DNA from: Acidobacteriota bacterium
Lineage (GTDB): Bacteria; Acidobacteriota; Thermoanaerobaculia; Thermoanaerobaculales; Thermoanaerobaculaceae
NCBI GenBank assembly: GCA_016213675.1
Contig: JACQZW010000064.1
Span: 23,721-87,720 of the forward strand
DNA length: 64,000 nt
Reading direction: 5' to 3'
The notes beneath the pieces were generated by a model. The model was not told the origin of the DNA, searched no databases, and was given only the letters and a program-made list of their open reading frames with translations. The position numbers and the translations under genes are program-made. Shown here one piece after another: positions 1-8,860 of the stretch. Within the stretch, counting starts at the first letter, position 1. Each line of letters begins with the position of its first letter.

Positions 1-1262
1 CTGTTCCGCAGCTTGACCCTGTTGACGTAGCGGGCGGTCCGACGGGGGTCGAACAGGTGGGTCCGGAGCGGCGTGAGCTGGAAGGTGTTGAACTGCGGCT
101 TGCCCTCCTGCTTCAGGCCGAGCTGCATCTTCTGCTCGACCGGCTGAAACCCCTCGTAGATGAGCCGGAACAGCTGCTCCAGCGACGCGTGCAGGAAGTA
201 GCCGTTCTTTGACTCCTCGGTCGTCAGCTTCACGAGCTCGAGGTCCCGGAGCGACTCGAGGCTGTAGCCCTTCCGGTACGGTTCGGCCTTCATCGGCGCG
301 TAGCCAAGCTCTGGACGGGCCTCGATGTAGAACAGGAACAGGAGCCGGTACATGAATCGGAGGCACTCGAGAGTGAGCTCCTTCTCGTCGAGTTCCTCGG
401 CGGCTCCCTCGAACACGCCCTTCTTGCGGACCTCTCGCAGGTAGTGGACGACCTCGTTCCCGAGCAGCTCGATCGCCTCGCGGAGGGCGTACTTCAGCTC
501 GTCCGAAACGGCATGGGCGTGCTTGTGCGAGTTCTCGTCGAGGGCATCGAGGAGGCTCATCCCCTCCTCGGGGCAGACGCTGTCCCGGTGCAGAAGAGCG
601 GCCGTCGCGTGCAGCGTGGTGGGCTCCGCCCGGTTGAGGATCTCGGAGATGTCGAAGCGCAGCAGACGCTTCTCGTTCCACTTCCCGCGGTCGAGGAGGA
701 GCACCTGCGAGGCCCCCACGAGGATCACCCATCTCGGTGGTTCTGCCCGGCCGAAGATCCGGCGCGTGATCAGGTCGTCGAAGGTCGAGCCGCCCAGCGA
801 CTTTGGCAGTTCCTGCCCGTCGGGGTACTGGCAGGGCAGAAGCTCCAGCGTCAGGGGGTCGTCTCCCTCGCCGGTCGGGTCCACCGCCTCGAGCAGCCAG
901 AGTTCGGCCGCGCCGCTCGGCTTCTTGATCTCGCCCAGAACCGGGATCGAGGAGCCGTCATCCAGTTCTCGGCTGCTCGGCTCGAACGGATAGCCGAGGA
1001 CGTCGAGCAGCTCGGCCGCCAGATCCCGTTGAGTCTTGAGCCGGCGTTCGACGGTGCGCTCCCGGTCCAGATGACTCCGGCTGATGAAGTACCTCTTCCG
1101 AAACGCGCTCAGTCGGGCGAATGGCGGCTGGATGCCGCGTTCCTTCTTCTCCTCCTCCCACTTCCTGAAGACCTCCTTGAGGTCCTGCTCGAGGATCGCG
1201 GCGAGGTAGTGGCTCGTGTAGTACTCGTTCGTGTTCTCGATGCCGGTCAGGTCGATGGGCAT
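1..1262 (-). CDS. drmMI: DISARM DNA methyltransferase DrmMI, N-terminal part (truncated by window edge)
   Basis: The first 420 codons of a large protein read leftwards off the window. It opens with a run like IENTNEYYTSHYLAAILEQD, which I recognise as the N-terminus of the large Eco57I-type adenine methyltransferases of class 1 DISARM. In that family the methylase protects host DNA while the helicase complex acts on incoming phage DNA. Residues 60-110 (RRLKTQRDLAAELL, then a Pro/Glu-rich stretch) fit the pre-catalytic region. The SAM-binding and NPPY motifs would lie further left and are not visible. Its ATG overlaps the stop of the SNF2 helicase gene (ATGA), as expected for a drmD-drmMI pair. 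The assignment rests on family recall plus gene order, and an Eco57I-like methylase from another system is the main alternative. Confidence 0.72.
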   Translation of the reverse strand, partial: MPIDLTGIENTNEYYTSHYLAAILEQDLKEVFRKWEEEKKERGIQPPFARLSAFRKRYFISRSHLDRERTVERRLKTQRDLAAELLDVLGYPFEPSSRELDDGSSIPVLGEIKKPSGAAELWLLEAVDPTGEGDDPLTLELLPCQYPDGQELPKSLGGSTFDDLITRRIFGRAEPPRWVILVGASQVLLLDRGKWNEKRLLRFDISEILNRAEPTTLHATAALLHRDSVCPEEGMSLLDALDENSHKHAHAVSDELKYALREAIELLGNEVVHYLREVRKKGVFEGAAEELDEKELTLECLRFMYRLLFLFYIEARPELGYAPMKAEPYRKGYSLESLRDLELVKLTTEESKNGYFLHASLEQLFRLIYEGFQPVEQKMQLGLKQEGKPQFNTFQLTPLRTHLFDPRRTARYVNRVKLRN

Positions 1263-4189
1263 CAGCGTGCCCCCCGCAGCACCGCGACGACCTGGATGTA
1301 CGGGTTGTCCTCGGTGGTCATCGTTTCCTGCACCCAGTCCATGAACTCGTCGAAGAGCCGATCGATCCTCCGGCGCTCCGCCTCCTTGCGATCCCCGACG
1401 ATCGCCACCGGAAGCCCGCTATCTGCAAACCGCAGCTCCAGCTGGTGGTGCTGCCGTGCCTTCAGTGCCTCGAGAGCCTTCAGCTGGTCGTTCAGCTTCG
1501 GGTTCATGACCGCCTCGAACGCCGTCCGCCGTTCGGTCATCCAGGCTTTGGCCCGACTCACGACCTCGGGAAGCAGCGCCCGACTGGATTTCGCCGCCTC
1601 GTCGGCGTCGCCCGGGTTCGGGATCCGATCGCGTCCCAACCGGGTGCGCTCGCGGACCTCCTGGAAAGGCTCGATACGGACGAAACGCCCGTCCTTCATG
1701 ACCACGCCGAACCACTCGTGCAGAAGCGGGTGGCTCTTCCGGTTGGGGATGAGGCCGGACAAGATGAAGACCAGCTCCCGCGAATCGAGGGTGCCCTTAG
1801 GAAGCGTGACGAGTGGGGCCTCGTGCCGGCCGAACGCGGCAAGCACCTTGTCGTTCGCCCACTCCACGACCGGGTTGAGCGGCCAGAGGTAGTGGACCGC
1901 CGGCCAGGCGGCCTCCTGCTGCTCGTCCTCGCGGCAGCGGCGGATCTCGGCCTGGATGGCGGCCTTGTCCGCGGAGAGGACGAACCCGCCCTTCTCCGGC
2001 CAGACCTCCAGCGGCAGGTAGGCGAACCGGTGCTCGAGGTCCTCGGTGGCGGTCAGGTCGACCCGCTTGGCCTGGTCGTCGAACTCGACCTGCAGGCGCC
2101 CAGTCTCCTGGATCTGACCGATGGCCGCCTTGAAGTAGGCGTAGTCGTCGTCGAAAAGCGAGTGGACGGGTCTGGTGCGTTCCTGGGCCTTCTCGCCGGT
2201 AGGTTGCGACGCGTCCCCCATCAAAGCGGCCAGCGGGTCGAAGGCTCGTTTCTCCAGGTCCTTCTCGAATGCCTCCCGCGTGTCGCCCCGCTCAATGGCC
2301 TCGCCGGTGATCAGCTCCTCCGTGTCGATGTCGTAGACGCCCATCCAGGTGGACGGATCGCCGATGTTCTTGACGGCCTGGTCGTCCTTTTCGATCAGGA
2401 GTTCGAGGACCCGCGTGTCGCCCCGGATCTTCTCGTTCTGCGAGTCGGTGACCAGGTAGACGATCCGCGGCTCCCGCTCCTGGCCGTAGCGGTCGATGCG
2501 GCCGTTGCGCTGCTTGAAGACCATCAACGACCACGGGATGTCGAAGTGGATCATCTTGTGGCAGAGGTAGTGGAGGTTGATCCCCTCCGACGCGACGTCC
2601 GAGGCGACGAGGAGCCGGATCGCGGCGCCTTCCCGACCGAAGTCCTCGACCAGCTTCGTCTGGACCACGTCGGGCAGGTCGCCGCTCAGAGTCGCGAGTT
2701 GCCCTGCCTTCAGGCCGAGGTCCTTCCTCAGCCGCTCGGCGAGCATCTCCATCGTCGCGATCCGCTCGGTGAAGATGACGAGGCGGTCGTCTGGAGTCCT
2801 GCCGGTCCAGCCGAGCCCCTTCTTCTTGTCCCGGATCACCTCGAGCAGCTTCTGGTACTTCGCGAAATCTTCGCCCCCGATGCTGCCGACCGACCTCTCG
2901 AGGTCCCGAAGGCTCTCGACGTCGGCCTTGTATGCCTCGTCGCTCTTGATGCGGTCGAGGCGGTTCTTGATCGTCTCGGCGCAGGCCTCCGGGCTCGAGA
3001 ACAGCGCCTTCTCGATCGTCGTCCGGAAGAGCATCTGTCCGGCGGACCGACGGGTGTCGATGCGGGCGAAGCGGAGGCGGGTCAGGGCGTCGAATGCCTT
3101 CTCCTCGGCCGGGGTCGCCGAGCAGCGAGCGATGCTGATCGTCCGGTCCTTGAAGGCCCCCGCGACCTGGCTCTGGATGTCCTTCTTGAACCGGCGGATG
3201 AACAGCCCCTTGATGTCCTCGGGCGTGTACTTGTCCGGATCGGCGATCGCCGTCGGGTCGAGCATGTTCATCAGGCTGGCGAAGCTCCGGGCCCGCCCAT
3301 CATGGGGCGTGGCCGAGAGCATGATGAGGGTGTCGGACCGCGACGCAAGCAGGTTGGCCAGCTTGGACCGCATGGAGATCGACTTGCCCCGCTCGGCCAC
3401 GTTCTGGGCCTCGTCCACGACGATGATGTCCCAGTATGCGTTCTCCAGGTACGTGCGGTACTCCGCGTCCTGCTTCAACGTGTCGATCGAGATGATTGCC
3501 TTGTCGTAGTAGTAGAACGGGTTGTGGTTCGTCGGGATCTTGTGGCGGACGCGCCGGATGCCGACGGAGTCGAGCCGCGTCAGCGCGATGGCGAACCGGC
3601 TCCACAACTCCTTCTGGAACTGGGTGAGCATGCTCTTGATGGCCAGGACGAGGATGCGCTTGCCCCGGCCGCGGCGGATCAGCTCGCTCAGCAGGATTCC
3701 GCACTCGAGGGTCTTCCCGAGGCCGACCGCGTCGGCGATCAGGATCCGTTGACGCGGCTGGTCGAGGGCCTGGAGGGCCGGGTCGAGTTGGTACGGCACG
3801 AGGTCCATGGCCGCCCGGTGGCCGATGTAGAGGTCGTTGTCGGTGGGGGCGGTCTGGCGGAGCAGGCTCTCCATGTAGAGGAGCGAGGCCCGGTAGAAGG
3901 GCGACGAGTCGACGACGATCTCGGTTTCCGCCGGATCGATGACCTTCAGCTGGTCGATCTCCTCAAGGAAGATCGCCTCGCGATCGCGGACGAGCTCGGA
4001 GATGCCGACGATATGGACGGCCTTGCCGCCGGTCGAGGTGGTGTCAACGCGGCGTACGAGCCACTCGGCATCGCGGACGAGGATCCGGCTGCCCGGAGCC
4101 ACCGGCGGGGCTGGGGTGGTGCTGGGCGGGATGCTCGTCCGCCGCCGTGGTCGTCGATCGGGAGGTGGTTCAGGTCGGTTCGTGGTCAC
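1262..4189 (-). CDS. drmD: SNF2-family helicase, DISARM DrmD
   Basis: A 975-residue superfamily 2 helicase. Visible motifs are Walker A DAVGLGKT (about 153-160), DEAQ box (259-262), motif III LSATPHDG (291-298), motif V VASDVASEGINL (528-539) and motif VI QRNGRIDRYGQ (560-570). The C-terminal 400 residues resemble the long extension of DrmD-type SNF2 proteins. DrmD is the signature gene of class 1 DISARM, a multi-gene anti-phage system normally ordered drmD-drmMI-drmA-drmB-drmC. Here the next gene starts inside its stop codon, which supports this reading. drmA, drmB and drmC would lie left of the window. The start used is the ATG at 4189, preceded by a 308-bp intergenic region shared with a divergent TIR gene. 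A generic RapA/HepA-type helicase is the alternative. Confidence 0.8.
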   Translation of the reverse strand: MTTNRPEPPPDRRPRRRTSIPPSTTPAPPVAPGSRILVRDAEWLVRRVDTTSTGGKAVHIVGISELVRDREAIFLEEIDQLKVIDPAETEIVVDSSPFYRASLLYMESLLRQTAPTDNDLYIGHRAAMDLVPYQLDPALQALDQPRQRILIADAVGLGKTLECGILLSELIRRGRGKRILVLAIKSMLTQFQKELWSRFAIALTRLDSVGIRRVRHKIPTNHNPFYYYDKAIISIDTLKQDAEYRTYLENAYWDIIVVDEAQNVAERGKSISMRSKLANLLASRSDTLIMLSATPHDGRARSFASLMNMLDPTAIADPDKYTPEDIKGLFIRRFKKDIQSQVAGAFKDRTISIARCSATPAEEKAFDALTRLRFARIDTRRSAGQMLFRTTIEKALFSSPEACAETIKNRLDRIKSDEAYKADVESLRDLERSVGSIGGEDFAKYQKLLEVIRDKKKGLGWTGRTPDDRLVIFTERIATMEMLAERLRKDLGLKAGQLATLSGDLPDVVQTKLVEDFGREGAAIRLLVASDVASEGINLHYLCHKMIHFDIPWSLMVFKQRNGRIDRYGQEREPRIVYLVTDSQNEKIRGDTRVLELLIEKDDQAVKNIGDPSTWMGVYDIDTEELITGEAIERGDTREAFEKDLEKRAFDPLAALMGDASQPTGEKAQERTRPVHSLFDDDYAYFKAAIGQIQETGRLQVEFDDQAKRVDLTATEDLEHRFAYLPLEVWPEKGGFVLSADKAAIQAEIRRCREDEQQEAAWPAVHYLWPLNPVVEWANDKVLAAFGRHEAPLVTLPKGTLDSRELVFILSGLIPNRKSHPLLHEWFGVVMKDGRFVRIEPFQEVRERTRLGRDRIPNPGDADEAAKSSRALLPEVVSRAKAWMTERRTAFEAVMNPKLNDQLKALEALKARQHHQLELRFADSGLPVAIVGDRKEAERRRIDRLFDEFMDWVQETMTTEDNPYIQVVAVLRGAR

Positions 4190-4497
4190 GAGTCCTCACC
4201 GTCCCTCGCGCTGCGTCCGGAAGATGGGGGAGAACCAGGAGGCGCTCGGCTTCACGACGATGACCCCCTTCACCAGGGCAGGCTTCGAAATCGACCGTTC
4301 CGCCACGGGAGTCCTCGACGTTCCCGACGAGCAGGTTCGGGTGACGCCGCGGCAAGCCGGGGCACGAGGATGATACCACCGTCTCGTCGCGGAAGATCCC
4401 TCGGTGTTCAAGGGGTGTTCCGGCCAACTCCGATCGCCGTCCCACAGGTGAATCTCCCCGACCGCGGCGCGTCTACGGTCCGGCCCAGGAGGAAACC
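4190..4497. promoter_or_regulatory. Divergent intergenic region between drmD and the TIR gene
   Basis: This 308-bp stretch separates two divergently transcribed genes and must hold promoters for both. I see no clear -35/-10 pair or operator. Short minus-strand reading frames cross it, but none has a convincing ribosome-binding site or composition. Confidence 0.4.
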
Positions 4498-4986
4498 ATG
4501 CTCAAGGTGTTCATCAGCTTCAGCGGCTCGGACCGGGCGCTCGTCAACTACCTGGAGAAGATCACCCGCGCCATCGCCGGGGTCGCCGTGTACCGCTTCG
4601 ACCACGATGTCCAGCCAGGGGTCCGGATCGCGGAGAAGGTGAAGCGGGCGATTCGTTCGGCGCATGTGGTCGTCGTCCTCCTGACGAGGTCGGCCCGGAA
4701 GTCGGCTTGGGTGCAGCAGGAGATCGGAATCGCTGAGCAAGCGGGGCGGGTGATCGTTCCAATCGTGGAGCGGGGAGTCGATGCCCCGGGTGTGCTCGAA
4801 GGTCGGGAGTACGTCGAGCTCGATGCGGCAGATCCGGCTGGCGCATTCCGCCGGGCCGCCAAGTACCTGGCCAAGCTCGAGACCCGTCTGCAGGCCAAGC
4901 GGGCGTCTGACCGGAAGGCGGCGGTCGCTGCCCTTGCCCTGATTGGCGGCGCCATCGTCGCGATCGGAGCGGCATCGAAGCGCTGA
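4498..4986 (+). CDS. Small TIR-domain protein with C-terminal membrane helix
   Basis: A 162-residue protein whose first 125 residues are a TIR fold, beginning with the strand MLKVFISFSGSD. Helix C carries WVQQEIGIAE, so Glu75 is the candidate catalytic residue of the NADase site. Residues about 141-158 (AAVAALALIGGAIVAIGAA) form one hydrophobic helix, which would tether the domain to the inner membrane. The start is supported by AGGAGG a few bases upstream. Bacterial TIR proteins often act as NAD-degrading or signal-producing effectors in abortive infection, and the neighbouring genes make that role likely here. Sensor function and activity are not shown by the sequence. Confidence 0.82.
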   Translation: MLKVFISFSGSDRALVNYLEKITRAIAGVAVYRFDHDVQPGVRIAEKVKRAIRSAHVVVVLLTRSARKSAWVQQEIGIAEQAGRVIVPIVERGVDAPGVLEGREYVELDAADPAGAFRRAAKYLAKLETRLQAKRASDRKAAVAALALIGGAIVAIGAASKR

Positions 4987-5015
4987 AGCCGTGAGTTTCG
5001 ACCACGGGGGACGCG

Positions 5016-5795
5016 ATGTCGACCAGTTGGCTTCTGCGACTCCTCCTCCAGGGTGCGGTCCGGTTCGTCGACCACGGTGGCCTCGAGCGGCTCGCGATCA
5101 GGCGGATCATCACGAACCGACATCCGGACGGCTCGGTGATGATCAAGCTGCCATCCGACCTCCCGGTCTGGCACGGCAACCTGTTCGTCGACCGGCAGCG
5201 GAACGAGTTCGTTGGACTTGTAGCGAACGAGGGCGCACCTCAGCACACCACCGAGCGACACCCCGCCCGCATCGCCGTCCCCCTCCTCGCGGCAGAACTG
5301 CACGACGCCCTCGAGGAGATGAACTACGTGATGTTCGGGTCAACTGTCGTTCTGGCGTCCTCCGCCGAGTTGGACGGCGAGGCGGTCCTGCCCCTCGGCT
5401 TTCCGATCCGCGGACCTGCACCGCCGATGACTGCCGGGCCGAAGAAGAGCTCCATCATCTCGATTTCCGATGTGGTGGCGCCCCTGCGGCTGGTGCCGGG
5501 CAGCGCTTTCTGTGCCGGCGACACCCCCGGGCTCCTGGTCGAGTTCGACCATTTCGGCCGCCTCACGGCATCGTCGATGGTGCTCCCGCTACCCAACCAC
5601 TCCGGCGTTGCGGCGTGGCGGGTGACCATCCTCGGGGCGATGATCAGGGCGGCAGCGAGGCTGTTCCGGCCGGAGTGGGGCACGTCGCCACTGCTTGCCA
5701 ACCTGCTGGATGAACTGGCTGAACTACTGGCGGGCGAGATCGCCTTCCTTCCCGAACGACTGCGGCGCCGCGGCCTGCTCCTGCGGCAGCGATAG
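5016..5795 (+). CDS. Uncharacterised protein, putative partner of the TIR protein
   Basis: A 259-residue protein I do not recognise. The start ATG follows GGGGGA with good spacing and lies 29 bp after the TIR stop codon, so the two are probably co-transcribed. The N-terminus is weakly hydrophobic (STSWLLRLLLQGAVRF) but cationic, so a true signal or anchor is doubtful. Residues 30-190 look like an all-beta or mixed fold with many Val, Pro and Gly residues. The C-terminal 60 residues are helical and end in an Arg-rich tail. It could be a sensor, inhibitor or specificity partner of the TIR effector. That is inference from position alone. Confidence 0.6.
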   Translation: MSTSWLLRLLLQGAVRFVDHGGLERLAIRRIITNRHPDGSVMIKLPSDLPVWHGNLFVDRQRNEFVGLVANEGAPQHTTERHPARIAVPLLAAELHDALEEMNYVMFGSTVVLASSAELDGEAVLPLGFPIRGPAPPMTAGPKKSSIISISDVVAPLRLVPGSAFCAGDTPGLLVEFDHFGRLTASSMVLPLPNHSGVAAWRVTILGAMIRAAARLFRPEWGTSPLLANLLDELAELLAGEIAFLPERLRRRGLLLRQR

Positions 5796-6009
5796 CTCCG
5801 GCGGGGCGTGCGGCCGATCGGGCGGTCTTGTCGAAAGCGGGACGGCGGTGGATCCCGAGGGCCCCGGGGCTTCGGCGGTGGCAACTTCGCCACGACCGAG
5901 GTCAAAGCCCGCAGGCCCGGCGGCGACGTCGCCTTGTCGCCAGGGTCGCGCCCGTGCTGGACACGCCGCCGGACTCGAAAGATGATCAGGCCCGAAGAGG
6001 TACGACACC

Positions 6010-7080
6010 ATGGTGGCAGGCCTGTCCGACCGTCTCCCTTCGATCATCCGCGGAACGGAGAAGCTGCTGCGGCTTGCCGGTCAGGCCGAAGCAGCCGCGG
6101 TGGTCGCCTCGGCGCGAGCCGAGCTCGCTGAAGACGGTAGTGATCGCTTCGGCGAAGGGTGGATCCTGAGACTGCACCTCGCGCCGGAACGCTACGTTTC
6201 GGTACGGTCGAGGCGGGCGACCGTAGAGAAGTCCGTCCGGGAGATCGTCAACGAAGTGCTTCTGGCCGAGGACGACCACGTCAGCCGGGTGGTGCTGTGC
6301 CCTGACGTAGGCGGCGAGGCCGATGGGGCCGACGATGCCGGCGACGGCGTTCGAGGACCCGCCGGGGCAACGAGTCGTGAGGATCTCCTCCGGTTGCTGC
6401 AACAACAGCGCGACCTCATGGTCGCCGTCTCCACCGGCGGTCCGCGCATCAACGACGTGAATCAGGACTACGTGTCGCGCAGGCAGATCATCCAAGCCGC
6501 CTTGGCGGAAGTGGGCGTGGCGGATCCAGTCCCGTACGAGGACCTCTGGGCGTGGTACGGGAAGTGGAGCAGCGGCGATCTGCCGTCCTATCGGTCGCGC
6601 CGGGAGTACCTCGGCGAGCTCTTCTCCCCGCTCTTGGCAGCCGTGGTTCGAGGTCCAGGAGCGGGTGCCGTCTCCGCGGAGCCGACGGGATGGGCGCTGG
6701 TGGACCGCCAGCTTGGTGAGGCCCGTCGGAGACTCGGTTCCGCCACCACCGAGGAGCAGTACCAGGAGGTCGGTCTCCTTTGCCGGGAGACCATGATCTC
6801 GCTCGCTCAGCAGGTCTTCGACCCAGCGGTCCACAAGTCCCCCGACGGGGTAGATCCGTCCCCCAGCGACGCGAGTCGCCAGCTCGCGGCGTACTTCACC
6901 GACAAGCTGCCGGGAGACGCGAACGAGCATCTCCGGAAGCACGCCAAGGCCGCTCTCGAGTTGGCGAGCCACGTCTTGCACAAGCGGACCGGCACGTTTC
7001 CCCTGGCCGCGATATGCGTGGAGGCGTGCGTCTCCGTGGTGAACCTCGTCGCGATCCTCTCGGGACGAAGGGACCCATGA
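6010..7080 (+). CDS. Abortive-infection-like protein with HEPN-like C-terminal domain
   Basis: A 356-residue two- or three-part protein. Residues 1-110 form a small alpha/beta domain. Residues about 125-220 contain the stretch LLQQQRDLMVAVSTGGPRI and a later WAWYGKWSSGDLPSYRSRR segment, which I associate with a recurrent N-terminal module of predicted abortive-infection proteins. The last 130 residues are helical (LCRETMISLAQQVFDP, then ALELASHVLHKRTGTF) and resemble the HEPN-like C-terminal domain seen in AbiJ-type and related proteins. Such domains are often RNases or RNase-like, but a canonical R-x4-6-H motif is not obvious. It lies 214 bp after the preceding gene on the same strand. Confidence 0.6.
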   Translation: MVAGLSDRLPSIIRGTEKLLRLAGQAEAAAVVASARAELAEDGSDRFGEGWILRLHLAPERYVSVRSRRATVEKSVREIVNEVLLAEDDHVSRVVLCPDVGGEADGADDAGDGVRGPAGATSREDLLRLLQQQRDLMVAVSTGGPRINDVNQDYVSRRQIIQAALAEVGVADPVPYEDLWAWYGKWSSGDLPSYRSRREYLGELFSPLLAAVVRGPGAGAVSAEPTGWALVDRQLGEARRRLGSATTEEQYQEVGLLCRETMISLAQQVFDPAVHKSPDGVDPSPSDASRQLAAYFTDKLPGDANEHLRKHAKAALELASHVLHKRTGTFPLAAICVEACVSVVNLVAILSGRRDP

Positions 7081-7156
7081 GCTTCACGACCTCCGAGGCG
7101 CGGGTGCACGTAGCTGCGGCGGAGGGCGGACCTCGGACCGCGACTGGACGTAGAAG

Positions 7157-8713
7157 ATGAACACGGGCGAAGACAGCAGGCTGACCATCCTCGTGCAGCA
7201 GGCGGAGTACAAGATCCTCGAGCCGGCCAGGGCGCACGGATGGACCTTGAACATCTCGTCCAAGGAGAGGAACGGCCTCTACCTCATCGTGGAAGCGAGC
7301 CGCGGGGGGCACGTTCACCGTGTGGCTTTGCTGTACTCGTCGGGTACGGACAACAAGGTCTACAAACAACTCTCCGCGATGGTCGAGCACATCTTCTTCA
7401 ACGGCGAGCCGTACCACGTCGAGTCCTTCGCGCACGGGATCAGCACGCCCGTGGGACCGGTGGACGGCTTCCACGACCTCCTCGTCAAGTGGAACGCGGG
7501 CTCCACCGACGGCAAGTTCGCCCCGGCTGAATGCCAGGAGGAAGCCACACCGGTGCCGACCCGGTCGCGACTTCTGCTCTCGGAGACCCCGATCCGCGCC
7601 ATCTGGTTGCGGGTCCGCCAGTTGCAGAGCGTTACGCTGGCCTCCAAGGTGATCGAGCGGCGTGTTGCCGAGGCCGGGCGCACCCTCGATGCACAGGCGC
7701 TTCGGAAGAAGGCCGAGGGGCTGGCCTACGCCCTCCGGAACGCCTCGGACTATTTCCAGGTACGCGACGGCCAGTCCGTCGGCCAGCGCGTGCTGAATCT
7801 GTACTACGGCACCCTCTCGTTCGCCTTCGCCGAGATGTTGGCCGCTCCGGATGGCCCGGCCACCCTGGAGGAGATTGAAGCCAGCACCAAGTTCGGTCAC
7901 GGCCTGTTCGTGCTCGGCCAGGATCCGGAGGATCTCGTCCGGTTTGGCCCGCGACCGGACGATCTCGACCGCCTGGTAGTTGGAATCCTCGCCTCCGGGT
8001 TCTTTCCGACGTGGATGCAGGTCCTCGGGTCATCGGTCGAATCGGTGGCGCACATGCGACCGCGCAATGCGTCGGATCTGGTCTCGATTCCAGAGGGCTC
8101 CTGGACCACCATCGAGCAGCTATTCGCCCGCATCCCCGAGATCTCGGACCTGTTCCTGGATATCTTCGCCAGCCCGCCAGCGTGGCTTACCCCCGTCTAC
8201 TCCTCGGAGGCGAATGAACGACCGTTCCATATCGGGGCGCCGCCGACGAACGCATCCCAGACGGGACGCACCTACCTCGACCTCATCGATCTTTCCGGCC
8301 GGCTGGGCCGGGCAGGCATCGCAGCGTTGCCGGGACCCTTGGCTGAGATTCGCGAGATGGAGTCCGAGGAGCCTGGCCGCCATTTCCGCGTTGCCGTGGA
8401 GCATCACGCCGACCAACGGTGGTTCGAGGTTCTTCCCGTTCACTTGAGTCCGTTTGCCCATGAGGCGTTGATCGGTCCCGTGTTCGGATCCGTCGGCCAG
8501 TTCAGGGCGATCTCGACCGTGCTCCTGTACGGGCTGTCGATCGTGGTTCGCTACCAGCCAAGCCTGTGGCGGCGCGTCCAGGAGGGTGACCTCGACCACA
8601 TGCGCGCCTTGGTTGAGGCCTTCCTCGACGTCGTCGAGCGAATCCTGCCGGAGGAGTTCCTCGAGCAGGTCTCCGGGCAGCGCCTCCACGCCAAGCAGCC
8701 GGGTACGCTGTAG
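7157..8713 (+). CDS. YaaC-like protein of a putative defence module
   Basis: A 518-residue protein. The first 120 residues have alternating strands and helices (LVQQAEYKILEPARAHGWTL and later HRVALLYSSGTDNKVYKQL) and could be a restriction-nuclease-like or sensor domain. No PD-(D/E)xK motif is clear. Residues about 155-500 follow the YaaC-like pattern: RVRQLQSVTLASKVIERRV, an ALRNASDYFQ motif, then QRVLNLYYGTLSFAFAEML and two later helical blocks including AISTVLLYGLSIVVRYQP. YaaC-like domains occur in several predicted anti-phage operons, and the biochemical role is unknown. The gene follows the abortive-infection-like gene by 76 bp and ends at a hairpin. The ribosome-binding site before its ATG is weak. 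Confidence 0.6.
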   Translation: MNTGEDSRLTILVQQAEYKILEPARAHGWTLNISSKERNGLYLIVEASRGGHVHRVALLYSSGTDNKVYKQLSAMVEHIFFNGEPYHVESFAHGISTPVGPVDGFHDLLVKWNAGSTDGKFAPAECQEEATPVPTRSRLLLSETPIRAIWLRVRQLQSVTLASKVIERRVAEAGRTLDAQALRKKAEGLAYALRNASDYFQVRDGQSVGQRVLNLYYGTLSFAFAEMLAAPDGPATLEEIEASTKFGHGLFVLGQDPEDLVRFGPRPDDLDRLVVGILASGFFPTWMQVLGSSVESVAHMRPRNASDLVSIPEGSWTTIEQLFARIPEISDLFLDIFASPPAWLTPVYSSEANERPFHIGAPPTNASQTGRTYLDLIDLSGRLGRAGIAALPGPLAEIREMESEEPGRHFRVAVEHHADQRWFEVLPVHLSPFAHEALIGPVFGSVGQFRAISTVLLYGLSIVVRYQPSLWRRVQEGDLDHMRALVEAFLDVVERILPEEFLEQVSGQRLHAKQPGTL

Positions 8714-8730
8714 GCCGTCTCGAAGACGGC
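8714..8730 (+). terminator. Hairpin directly after the YaaC-like gene
   Basis: GCCGTCT and AGACGGC form a perfect 7-bp stem with a 3-nt loop, beginning at the base after the stop codon. There is no T-tract, so it may be a weak terminator or only a stabilising 3' hairpin. It sits between convergent genes. Confidence 0.45.
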
Positions 8731-8860
8731 GCCGGTCGTCACGACGGCCAAGACCCGCCCCTGGACTGCCAGGTGCGGGCACAATCGCCAGGCCGGGTTC
8801 TGGCACATCTCCACCGGCGTGGAGGGCATCTGGTGGGCCGCGAGCGAGCCCTGCGCCAGC

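Noticed and set aside
4170..4445. Short minus-strand frames upstream of drmD
   Set aside because: Two overlapping frames of 71-91 codons are open, but neither has a ribosome-binding site or protein-like composition, and they lie in a divergent promoter region.
1445..4642. A 1065-codon plus-strand open frame opposite drmD
   Set aside because: It is antisense to a helicase with intact motifs; its composition (very high Val, Leu, Asp, Arg) is typical of a shadow frame.
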